64,000 bases of DNA, taken from Magnetospirillum sp. (lineage in GTDB: Bacteria > Pseudomonadota > Alphaproteobacteria > CACIAM-22H2). The stretch lies in the NCBI GenBank assembly GCA_027532905.1, contig JAPZUA010000006.1:62001-126000 (forward strand). Direction: 5' to 3'. The notes beneath the pieces were generated by a model that saw only the letters and a program-made list of their open reading frames with translations, ran no database searches and was not told the DNA's origin. Below are positions 46,845 through 54,504 of the stretch, in pieces. How positions within the stretch are numbered: position 1 is the first letter of the stretch; each line of letters begins with the position of its first letter. The translations under genes were made by a program, and so were the position numbers.

Positions 46845-48452
46845 CTAGCCCGCCGCGCGCTTGCCGCGCAACAGGAACGCAGGCACCTGGTCGTCGTCGA
46901 AGCCGCGCCCTTGCGGATCGGCCAACGGCGTCGGGCGCTGTTCGCGCGCGCGCTCGGGGGCAGCCGCCCGCGGGGCATGGCGTTCGCGCTCGCGCTTCGG
47001 CGCGGGCGTCGCTACTGCGACCGGTGCCTGTGCGACGATCGGTGCCGCTGCGGCGACTTCGATCGGCGCTGCGACCGGGGCGACGACTTCAAGTGCTGCG
47101 TTTTCAAGCGCTGCGGGCGCATCGTTGCCCGGACCCCAGCCGGAACCCGCACTCGATGCTGCGGCAACATCTTCCGTGCCGCTGCTGCGATGGCGCGGCC
47201 GGCTCGAACCGGATTTCGCACCGCCGCGCGAACCGCCGCGCGAAGATCCGTGCGAGGACCCGCGTTCGCGTCCGCCGCGCGGTTTGGCGGCGGCGTCGGC
47301 GGCTTCTTCTTCGGGCGTGGAAACGGGGGCAACGAAGCCTTCGAGTTCGAGCGGCGGGATCTTCTTGCCGATCAGCTTTTCGATCGCGGAGATGAACTTG
47401 GAATCGTCGCGGCTGGCGATCGTGTAGGCCACACCGCTGCGCCCCGCACGGCCCGTGCGGCCGATGCGGTGCACGTAGTCTTCGGCGTTGATCGGCACGT
47501 CGAAATTGAACACGTGCGACAGGCCGCCGATATCGAGGCCGCGTGCGGCGACGTCCGAGCAGACGAGGATCTGCACTTCGTCCTTTTTGAAGCCTTCGAG
47601 CGTCTCGCTGCGCGTCCCCTGGTCCATGTCGCCGTGCAAAGCGCCGGCGCTGAATCCGTGGCGCTTCAGCGACTTCCACAAAATATCGACATCGCGCTTG
47701 CGGTTGCAGAATACGAGCGCGTTTTTGATCTGCGCGGCACGGATGAGGCGGCGCAGCGTTTCGCGCTTCTCGCGCTCGGCCACCGTGACGATGCCTTGCG
47801 TGACCGTGTCGGCCGTCGCCGCCGGGGCCGAGACCGAGACTTCCTTGGGGTTCGACAGGAACCGGTCGGCAAGCTTGCGGATTTCGGGCGCCATCGTGGC
47901 GGAGAAGAACAGCGTCTGGCGCAGAGGCGGCAGCATCGACACGATGCGCTCGACGTCGGGGATGAAGCCCATGTCGAGCATGCGGTCGGCTTCGTCGATC
48001 ACCAGAATCTTCACGTCGTGCAGCAGGATGCGGCCGCGGTCGAACAGATCCATGAGGCGACCCGGGGTCGCGATCAGCACGTCCACGCCGCGGTCGAGCG
48101 CTTTCTCCTGCTCGTCCATCGACACGCCGCCGATCAGCAGCGCCTTGGTGAGCTTCAGATACTTGCCGTACTTGTCGAAATTCTCGGCGACTTGGGCGGC
48201 GAGTTCGCGCGTCGGCTCGAGGATCAGCGAGCGCGGCATGCGCGCTTTGGCGCGGCCCTGGCTCAACGCATCGATCATCGGCAGGGTGAAGCCGGCGGTC
48301 TTGCCCGTTCCGGTCTGCGCGCAGCCGAGCACGTCGCGGCCCATCTGAACGTAGGGAATGGCTTTTTCCTGGATCGGCGTCGGCGTGGTGTAGCCGGCAT
48401 CCGCGATGGCCTGGAGCACAGGCTCCGACAGGCCCAAATCGGCAAAATTCAT
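46845..48452 (-). CDS. DEAD-box RNA helicase (RhlE-like)
   Basis: A 535-residue ATP-dependent RNA helicase. Ordered motifs: Q motif YTTPTPIQEKAIP, I AQTGTGKT, Ia PTRELAAQ, Ib TPGRLMD, II DEAD (VIDEADRMLDMG), III SAT, IV ALVFCNRK, V ARGLDIGG, VI HRIGRTGRAG. The last 150 residues are low complexity with RG/SRGG boxes and Ala/Pro stretches, typical of RhlE-type tails that bind RNA or RNase E. ATG 48452; the 5' leader contains a stable UUCG hairpin. Confidence 0.95.
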   Translation of the reverse strand: MNFADLGLSEPVLQAIADAGYTTPTPIQEKAIPYVQMGRDVLGCAQTGTGKTAGFTLPMIDALSQGRAKARMPRSLILEPTRELAAQVAENFDKYGKYLKLTKALLIGGVSMDEQEKALDRGVDVLIATPGRLMDLFDRGRILLHDVKILVIDEADRMLDMGFIPDVERIVSMLPPLRQTLFFSATMAPEIRKLADRFLSNPKEVSVSAPAATADTVTQGIVTVAEREKRETLRRLIRAAQIKNALVFCNRKRDVDILWKSLKRHGFSAGALHGDMDQGTRSETLEGFKKDEVQILVCSDVAARGLDIGGLSHVFNFDVPINAEDYVHRIGRTGRAGRSGVAYTIASRDDSKFISAIEKLIGKKIPPLELEGFVAPVSTPEEEAADAAAKPRGGRERGSSHGSSRGGSRGGAKSGSSRPRHRSSGTEDVAAASSAGSGWGPGNDAPAALENAALEVVAPVAAPIEVAAAAPIVAQAPVAVATPAPKRERERHAPRAAAPERAREQRPTPLADPQGRGFDDDQVPAFLLRGKRAAG

Positions 48453-48524
48453 CTTCAGTGTCTTCTTTCGGTTGGCGCCGCTTTTGTCTTCGGCAGCGCG
48501 TCGTGTGCATTTGTGCCCACGACC

Positions 48525-48544
48525 GGTCCCCCGAAGGGGGAACC
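48525..48544 (-). promoter_or_regulatory. UUCG-capped hairpin in the helicase 5' leader
   Basis: On the minus strand GGTTCCCCCTTCGGGGGACC folds with a C(UUCG)G tetraloop and one bulged base. It lies 73-92 bases before the helicase ATG and has no T-run behind it, so it is not a terminator. It may stabilise or control the helicase mRNA. Confidence 0.4.
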
Positions 48545-48625
48545 ACGGACATATGCCGCGAGGGTGATTTTGCGACCGCAAAGGGCCTCGACGACGCTGG
48601 GAAACTAGGCTTTTCCAGCGAAAAG

Positions 48626-50368
48626 TCAAGGTTTCTTGGGCAACGCCAGCTGCCACATGCCGTGGAACGCGTCGCCCAGCGCCCTGCCGAAGGCGGGGGC
48701 ATCGCCGAGCTTGCTGGCCGCGAGCCGGTCGCGCAGGCTGGATCGCAAGGCTGCCAGGGCAGCGACGTCGGACGCTGCCGCGACCGCGCGCGCGACATAG
48801 CCCGGCATGTCGTCGGCGACCCAATCGCCAAGCCCGGCCGCACCCAAGATCGAATCGCCGAAGCGCCCCAGCGGGATGCGGTCGCGCTTCGAGACGACCG
48901 GCACGCCCAGCCACAGCGCCTCGAAGGTCGTGGCGCCCGCATTGTGCGGGAACGGGTCGAGGGCGATGTCGATGCGGCCGTAGGCGTCCCAGACGGCGCT
49001 TTGCGGCGTGGTGTAGCCGATCTCGAGCTGGTCTGGTCGTGCGCCGAGGCCGCACAGGCGGCCGGCGAAATCGTTGCGCATGGCTTCGTCGACGAACGGC
49101 AGAGAGTCCAGCTTGAGGCGGCTTTGCGGCAGGGCGGCGAGGATTTGGCCCCAGGCTGCGAGCGTGCGGTCGTTCAAGCGGATCGTGCGCGAAAAGCAGC
49201 CGAACGTGACGGCGCCGTTTTGGGTGGCGGGCAGGGGTGTCACATCCGGCAAGCCTTCGGGCGGGGCGTAGCAATAGGCCGAGGCCAAGCGCCACACGCG
49301 CTCGACGAAATGCCGCTCGCCGCCGGGCGGAACGAGCCGCGCATCGCCCAAGAACCAGTCGATCGCGGCAATGCCCGTGGTGGTGCCGTAGGCAAGCCAT
49401 GTCGCCTGCACGGGGGCCGGTTTGCGCGCGAACAGCCCAAGCCGATTGCCCGCCGTGTGGCCGGACGCATCGACCAGAATGTCGATGCCGTCGGCCGCAA
49501 TCCGTGCTGCCGCTTCGTCGTCGCCAACGCCGTCGAGACTCGCGAATTTGGCGGCGAGTGCGCGGTAGCGCTCGGTCACCGCATCGCTTTTGCCGGTGGC
49601 CGAATAGAGGAACAGCTCGATGCGCGCAGGTTCGAGATGCGCCAAAGCCGGCAGCAGGAAATGCTGCATCGAATGGCGGCGCAGATCGCACGACACGAAG
49701 CCCACGCGCAAGCGCGCCTTGGGCGCAAGTGCTGCCGGTGCCGGCGCCACGCGCGGTGCTTCCGCATGGCGCGTACCCCAGCCGCGATAGGCGGCGGCGA
49801 GCTGTTCGGCCGACACGTCGGGATCGTAGTTCAGCGCGAACAGCCAGCCATGCTCGGCCCCGGCTTTCGCGTAGAGATCGAGCGCTTCGCGAAAGCGCGT
49901 CTGGTCGGCGCGCAGATTGGCGAGATTGTTGAGGGCGCGCGCCTCGTTCGGCTGCAAGGCGAGGGCGGCGAGAAAGCCCGCCTCGGCTTGCGCGAGGCGC
50001 CCGGCATGCTGCAGCACATTGGCGCGCGCAAGCACGGCATCGAACCAGTCGGCGCGCATGGCAAGGGCGCGGTCGAACGCCGCGATCGCGTCGTCGAGAT
50101 CGCCCAGCATGTGGCTTGCCGTGCCATGGCCCAGTGCGGCGTCGGCATCGTCGGGCGCGAGCTTTTCGGCTTTGGCGAACCAGTCGCGCGCTTCGGCGTT
50201 GCGGTAGAGATTGAGGCACGCTGCCCCGCAATTGCGCGCGGCCATCGCCGATTGCGGTCGGGCGCCGGCCACGCGCGCGAACAGCGCAAGCGCTTCTTCC
50301 ATGCGCCCGCCGCGCGCGTGGGCAAGCGCTTGCGTTTCAAGCTCAGCGATGGCGGCAGGACTTTCCAT
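48626..50368 (-). CDS. TPR protein with O-GlcNAc transferase (SPINDLY-like) domain
   Basis: A 580-residue protein. About residues 5-190 are TPR repeats (EEALALFARVAGARPQSAMAARNCG, LDDAIAAFDRALAMRADW). Residues about 215-575 form a GT41-like domain: RVGFVSCDLRRHSMQHFLLP, DILVDASGHTAGNRLGLFARKPAPVQATWLAYGTTTG, VTFGCFSRTIRLNDRTLAAWGQIL and DPFPHNAGATTFEALWLGVPVV. Bacterial relatives glycosylate flagellin or surface proteins; substrate here unknown. ATG 50368. Divergent from the isochorismatase-like gene. Confidence 0.9.
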   Translation of the reverse strand: MESPAAIAELETQALAHARGGRMEEALALFARVAGARPQSAMAARNCGAACLNLYRNAEARDWFAKAEKLAPDDADAALGHGTASHMLGDLDDAIAAFDRALAMRADWFDAVLARANVLQHAGRLAQAEAGFLAALALQPNEARALNNLANLRADQTRFREALDLYAKAGAEHGWLFALNYDPDVSAEQLAAAYRGWGTRHAEAPRVAPAPAALAPKARLRVGFVSCDLRRHSMQHFLLPALAHLEPARIELFLYSATGKSDAVTERYRALAAKFASLDGVGDDEAAARIAADGIDILVDASGHTAGNRLGLFARKPAPVQATWLAYGTTTGIAAIDWFLGDARLVPPGGERHFVERVWRLASAYCYAPPEGLPDVTPLPATQNGAVTFGCFSRTIRLNDRTLAAWGQILAALPQSRLKLDSLPFVDEAMRNDFAGRLCGLGARPDQLEIGYTTPQSAVWDAYGRIDIALDPFPHNAGATTFEALWLGVPVVSKRDRIPLGRFGDSILGAAGLGDWVADDMPGYVARAVAAASDVAALAALRSSLRDRLAASKLGDAPAFGRALGDAFHGMWQLALPKKP

Positions 50369-50460
50369 GGAATCGGCCCTTCGACGTTAAGGGCGAAGCG
50401 GGCGGAAGTCGAGCAAGGGGTTGGCAAAAGCGGCGTGCGCCTTGTAGGGTCGCTGCCATC

Positions 50461-51003
50461 ATGTTGCTCGACGCTTCGCGTTCCCTACTGCTCGTCGTCG
50501 ATATCCAAGAGCGGCTGTTGCCGGCGATGGAAGAGGCCCCGCGCGTCGTCGCGGCAGCTGCAAAATTGATGAAGGTGGCCGCCCGGCTCGGTGTGCCGGT
50601 GCTCGTGTCCGAGCAATATCCCAAAGGGATCGGCGCCACGGTGCCCGCGCTTGGAGCTCTCGCGCCGACCGGCAGCGTATTCGCGAAGATGACTTTCTCC
50701 TGCGCCGATACGCAAGCGATCGCCGATGCGGTCGCGGCAAGCGGTCGCACGCAACTCGTGCTGTGCGGCATCGAGGCGCATGTCTGCGTGCTGCAAACCG
50801 CACTTGGATTTGCGGCACGCGGGCTCGGCGTTGCCGTTGCTTGGGATGCCACAGCCTCGCGCCGCGAAAGCGACCGCGCGCTGGCGGCCGACCGGCTGCG
50901 TCAGGCGGGTGTCGTACTTGTCAGCACCGAGATGGTTCTGTTCGAATGGCTGGGGCGGGCAGGCACGCCCGAATTCAAAGACATGTTGGCGCTGATCAAA
51001 TGA
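50461..51003 (+). CDS. Isochorismatase-like cysteine hydrolase
   Basis: A 180-residue hydrolase of the YcaC/isochorismatase superfamily. The triad is visible: Asp in LLLVVDIQERLLP, Lys in FAKMTFSC, Cys in LCGIEAHVCVLQTA. The cis-peptide region GIEAHVC is canonical. True substrate (amide, nicotinamide-type or other) cannot be told. The stop overlaps the following alpha/beta hydrolase ATG (ATGA). Confidence 0.9.
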   Translation: MLLDASRSLLLVVDIQERLLPAMEEAPRVVAAAAKLMKVAARLGVPVLVSEQYPKGIGATVPALGALAPTGSVFAKMTFSCADTQAIADAVAASGRTQLVLCGIEAHVCVLQTALGFAARGLGVAVAWDATASRRESDRALAADRLRQAGVVLVSTEMVLFEWLGRAGTPEFKDMLALIK

Positions 51004-51701
51004 CCCGCATTCCGCTTGTTCTTCTCCCCGGCCTGCTCTGCGATGCGGCCCTGTGGCGCAGCCAGCTCGAGGATCTGCGCGACATCGCCGACATGCAGGT
51101 CGCCGACCTCACGCAAGCCGATACGGTGGCCGGCATGGCCGCGTACGTGCTGGGGCGCGCACCGGCGCGCTTTGCGCTCGCAGGCCTGTCGATGGGCGGC
51201 TATCTCGCGTTTGAGCTGCTGCGCCAAGCGCCGACGCGCATCGCGCGCATGGCGCTGCTCGACACCTCGGCGCGCGCCGACACGGCCGAGCAGCAGCGCC
51301 GCCGCCAGCTTTTCGTGACGCACGCCAAGCGCGGCAAGTTCAAGGGTGTGACGCCGCAGCTGATCCACAATTGGGTCAGCCCCAAATCGACCGCGCGCGA
51401 TCCGAGCTTGATCGACACGGTCGAAGCGATGACGAACCGCGTGGGTGCGGACGCCTTCTGCCGCCAGCAGAACGCGATCATGGGCAGGCCCGACAGCCGC
51501 GGCCTGTTGGCGCAGATCGCGTGCCCCACACTTGTGCTGTGCGGGCGCGAGGACCAGGCAACGCCGCTCGCCCTGAGCCAGGAAATGGCGGCCGACATTC
51601 CGGGCTCGCAATTGCGCGTGCTCGAGGATTGCGGGCATTTGGCCACGCTCGAGAAACCGGCAGAAACCAACGACGCTTTGCGCCGCTGGCTGCTCGCTTA
51701 A
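51000..51701 (+). CDS. Alpha/beta hydrolase
   Basis: A 233-residue hydrolase. The oxyanion region is LLPGLLCDAALW, the nucleophile elbow GLSMGG (Ser), the acid lies in LVLCGREDQATPL, and the His in EDCGHLATLEKP. Small cap domain about 110-170. Resembles MhpC/BioH-like esterases. Translationally coupled to the cysteine hydrolase, so both may act on one compound. Confidence 0.9.
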   Translation: MTRIPLVLLPGLLCDAALWRSQLEDLRDIADMQVADLTQADTVAGMAAYVLGRAPARFALAGLSMGGYLAFELLRQAPTRIARMALLDTSARADTAEQQRRRQLFVTHAKRGKFKGVTPQLIHNWVSPKSTARDPSLIDTVEAMTNRVGADAFCRQQNAIMGRPDSRGLLAQIACPTLVLCGREDQATPLALSQEMAADIPGSQLRVLEDCGHLATLEKPAETNDALRRWLLA

Positions 51702-51705
51702 GCGA

Positions 51706-52326
51706 TCAGACGAGCGGCTGCATCACGATTTTGACGAAGGCTTTGCGCTGCTGCAGTCGCGCGTACCAGGCCTGCAGGTTCGGTGTCGGTGCGCGGTCGG
51801 GCACGAGCGTCACGTAGCGCCACATCCATTGGCCGACCGCGATGTCCGCGATCGTGAACGCGTCGCCGGCGAGATAGTTGCGGCCCGCCAACGCGTCGTC
51901 GAGGATCTTGACCTTGGCGCGGATGTCGGCGGCGGTCGCCGCGATCAGTTTGGCGTCGCGCTGTTCGGGCGGCGTGCGCACGAGCTGGCGCAGCATGATC
52001 GCCATCAAAGGCGCCATCACGGTCGCCTGCCAATCCATCCAGCGGTCGCCGTCGGCCCGCACGCGAAGATCGGAAGCGAACAGCGTGCCGTTGGCGTGTT
52101 TGGCCGCGAGATAGCGCAAGATCGCGTTCGACTCCCACAGCACGAAGCCGTCTTCGTCGATCGCCGGGATGAGGCCGTTGGGATTGAGCTTGAGGTACGC
52201 GTCGCTGTCTTTGGCGGTCCCCGGTGCCACCGAATGGGCGCTTGTGTAGGGCAGGTCCATCTCTTCGCACAGCCAAAGTACTTTTTGCACATTGGACGAG
52301 CTGTTGCGGCCGTAGATCGTGAGCAT
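51706..52326 (-). CDS. Glutathione S-transferase family protein
   Basis: A 206-residue GST. The thioredoxin-like N-terminal domain starts MLTIYGRNSSSNVQKVLWLCEEMDLPY (Ser-rich active-site loop), with NPNGLIPAIDEDGFVLWESNAILRYL as glutathione site. The all-helical C-domain has LAGDAFTIADIAVGQWMWRY. Substrate unknown. It sits 17 bases downstream of the amidotransferase gene, so probably one transcript. Confidence 0.93.
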   Translation of the reverse strand: MLTIYGRNSSSNVQKVLWLCEEMDLPYTSAHSVAPGTAKDSDAYLKLNPNGLIPAIDEDGFVLWESNAILRYLAAKHANGTLFASDLRVRADGDRWMDWQATVMAPLMAIMLRQLVRTPPEQRDAKLIAATAADIRAKVKILDDALAGRNYLAGDAFTIADIAVGQWMWRYVTLVPDRAPTPNLQAWYARLQQRKAFVKIVMQPLV

Positions 52327-52343
52327 GGAAACGAACCTCTCCT

Positions 52344-53183
52344 TCAGGCGGCAATGCGTGCGCGCAGCGGGCGCAGTGTTTTGATTTCGACGCGGCCGTT
52401 TTCGGCGATCAGCAACGAGTTTTCTTCGACCGCCGTCCAATGGCCCTTCTCGGTGTCGAGCGGTTCGGACAGCACCAGGAGCGAGTCCGAGCCGCCGTCG
52501 AAATCCGAACATTCGCCGCCGGCCGCCGCGCGCACGCCCTTGCCGCAGCCGTAGTACAAGGTCGGCGACTGGCCGTCGGTCGAATAGCGTGCGGCATAGA
52601 TGCGCCTGCCGTCGGTGAAGGCGGCGGTGAAGCGGAACGGTTCGTCGACCTTGGCGGCGGCGAGCGTGTCGACGATCTTGCCGAGCGCTTGCGCCACCGC
52701 ATGTTCGGGGTCGCGCTCGAGCCCGTAGGTCAGCATCAGCAGGAAGATCGTTTCGCTGTCGGTGGTGCCGCGGCGCATGCGGTAATGGTCGGGGGCGATC
52801 GCGAAATCGAGATCGCGCGCCACGCGGTCGAAACCGCCGATCTGGCCGTTGTGCATGAACATCCAGCGCCCGTGCTGGAACGGATGGCAATTGGCGCGGC
52901 TGATCGACGTGCCCGTCGAGGCGCGCACATGGGCGAAAAAATGGCCGGTGCGGATTTGCTCGGCGATCGAGCGCAGATTTTCGTCATTCCAGGCGGGGCG
53001 GATGTCGCGGAACAGGCCGGGTTCCTGGCGGTCGCCGTACCAGCCCACGCCGAACCCGTCGCCGTTGGTCGCCACATGGCCCTTGCGGGCATGGAGCGAC
53101 TGGTTGATCAGCGAATTTTCCGGCTTGAACAGGAAATCTTCGAGATAGAGCGGACGGCCGGTATAGGCCAACCAACGGCACAT
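52344..53183 (-). CDS. Class II glutamine amidotransferase (EgtC/YafJ-like)
   Basis: A 279-residue N-terminal nucleophile hydrolase. After Met removal Cys2 (MCRWLAYTGRPLYLEDFLF) becomes the catalytic residue. Further landmarks are NGDGFGVGWYG, HFFAHVRASTGTSISRANCHPF and WMFMHNGQIGGF. Relatives hydrolyse gamma-glutamyl amides (EgtC in ergothioneine synthesis, yeast DUG3 in glutathione degradation). The neighbouring GST gene makes a glutathione-related role plausible, not proven. ATG 53183. Confidence 0.92.
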   Translation of the reverse strand: MCRWLAYTGRPLYLEDFLFKPENSLINQSLHARKGHVATNGDGFGVGWYGDRQEPGLFRDIRPAWNDENLRSIAEQIRTGHFFAHVRASTGTSISRANCHPFQHGRWMFMHNGQIGGFDRVARDLDFAIAPDHYRMRRGTTDSETIFLLMLTYGLERDPEHAVAQALGKIVDTLAAAKVDEPFRFTAAFTDGRRIYAARYSTDGQSPTLYYGCGKGVRAAAGGECSDFDGGSDSLLVLSEPLDTEKGHWTAVEENSLLIAENGRVEIKTLRPLRARIAA

Positions 53184-53306
53184 GGACGCTTCTCCGGTGG
53201 GCGCAGCTTGTTTCGCGTATAATGGCCCATCACAACGATTCTGTCGCGGCTCGAATTCCTGCATGCCGCCCGAAACCTTCTCGCCAGCACCGTCGAACCC
53301 TGGGCC

Positions 53307-53966
53307 ATGAAACATCGCGGCATCGTATTCGGACTTCTCCTGGCAGCGAGCCTTGCGGCTGCGTGCACGTCTGGCGGCGGCGGGCCGGGTGCGGTCGTCG
53401 AGGCCTGCACGGTCGAGCGCTTGCGCCTGCAGCCGGCGGCTTCAGACACGCTCGGCGGCCTCGGCACGCCGCCCGAGCATCTGACGGCGGCCGAAGTCAC
53501 GGCGACGGCCGCGTGTTTGGCGCCGGCCCTCGCTGCGGTGCTGGCCTCGGCGCAGGATTCGGCCTTGCGCGGTGCCGCCGATTGGTCGGCGATGTCGCAG
53601 GCCTATCGCGGCTCCGAGCACGGCATGTTCCTGCAGGTCTACACGAACCCGGCAGCTTCCGGCTCATACCTCAAATACGAGTTGGGCGTGCCGATCCCGG
53701 TCGGCGGTGTGGTGCTCAAACGCAGCTTCCGCGTTGCCGCCGACGGCAAAGCGTCGCCCTTCGCGCTGTTCGTGATGGAGCGCATGGCGCCGGGCTTCTC
53801 GCCCGACACGAACGATTGGCGTTTTGCGTTGATCGGCCCCGACGGAAGCACGGTGGGGGTGACCAACGGCCCCGACGACGCCAAGGTGCGCTATTGTGCG
53901 GCCTGCCACGCGACGGCGCGGCGCCAGGATTTCCTGCTGTTCGTGCCGCCCGGTCTGCGCCTTTAG
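53307..53966 (+). CDS. Cytochrome P460-like haem lipoprotein
   Basis: A 219-residue exported lipoprotein (lipobox LAAAC, Cys20). The C-terminal 120 residues fit the cytochrome P460 pattern: GMFLQVYTNPAAS, PIPVGGVVLKRSF, FALFVMERM, DTNDWRFALIGPDG and a single haem site CAACH near residue 200, followed by QDFLLFVP. P460 cytochromes oxidise hydroxylamine or detoxify NO-related species; some use a Lys-crosslinked haem, which I cannot verify here. Divergent from the amidotransferase. Confidence 0.75.
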   Translation: MKHRGIVFGLLLAASLAAACTSGGGGPGAVVEACTVERLRLQPAASDTLGGLGTPPEHLTAAEVTATAACLAPALAAVLASAQDSALRGAADWSAMSQAYRGSEHGMFLQVYTNPAASGSYLKYELGVPIPVGGVVLKRSFRVAADGKASPFALFVMERMAPGFSPDTNDWRFALIGPDGSTVGVTNGPDDAKVRYCAACHATARRQDFLLFVPPGLRL

Positions 53967-53985
53967 GCGCCCAGGAGCAGCATCC

Positions 53986-54504
53986 ATGAACGCGATCCCG
54001 AAGCTCGATCCAGCCGATCTGACGCTGCTGCACGAATTGCGCGGCCATCGCCGCCGCCATCGTGCGGCAGCATCCAAACCCGCCGCGATCGCCGCCGCGC
54101 AAACCCCGCCGCCGACAGCGAGCTTGGGTGCTGCGGCCGCCGACTGGATCACCGCGCGCGTCGGCTCGTGGCGTTTCATTCTGTGGCAGAGCGGCCTGCT
54201 GGTGCTGTGGCTGTCGGCGAACATCTTCGCCTGGGTGCAGGCGTGGGACCCGTACCCGTTCATCCTGCTCAATCTCGTGCTGTCGTTCCAGGCGGCCTAC
54301 ACGGCCCCGATCATCATGATGAGCCAGAACCGCATGGGCGACATCGACCGCGCACGCGCGCAAGACGACTACAACATCAACCTCAAAGCCGAGCTCGAGA
54401 TCGAGACTCTGCACCAGAAAATCGACCTGCTGCGCGAAACCGAAATCGCGCGCCTCGTCGCGTTGCTCGAGAAGCTCGAAGCGCGGCTCGACGCCAAAAC
54501 CTAG
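53986..54504 (+). CDS. DUF1003 membrane protein
   Basis: A 172-residue protein: polar N-terminus, a domain with two membrane helices (RFILWQSGLLVLWLSANIFAW and PFILLNLVLSFQAAYTAPIIMMS), then a charged coiled coil (DYNINLKAELEIETLHQKIDLLRE). This is the DUF1003 layout, where the helix ends with 'QAAxxAPxIxMSQNR'. Function unknown. ATG 53986 follows AGGAG. The last four bases overlap the convergent parE. Confidence 0.9.
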   Translation: MNAIPKLDPADLTLLHELRGHRRRHRAAASKPAAIAAAQTPPPTASLGAAAADWITARVGSWRFILWQSGLLVLWLSANIFAWVQAWDPYPFILLNLVLSFQAAYTAPIIMMSQNRMGDIDRARAQDDYNINLKAELEIETLHQKIDLLRETEIARLVALLEKLEARLDAKT

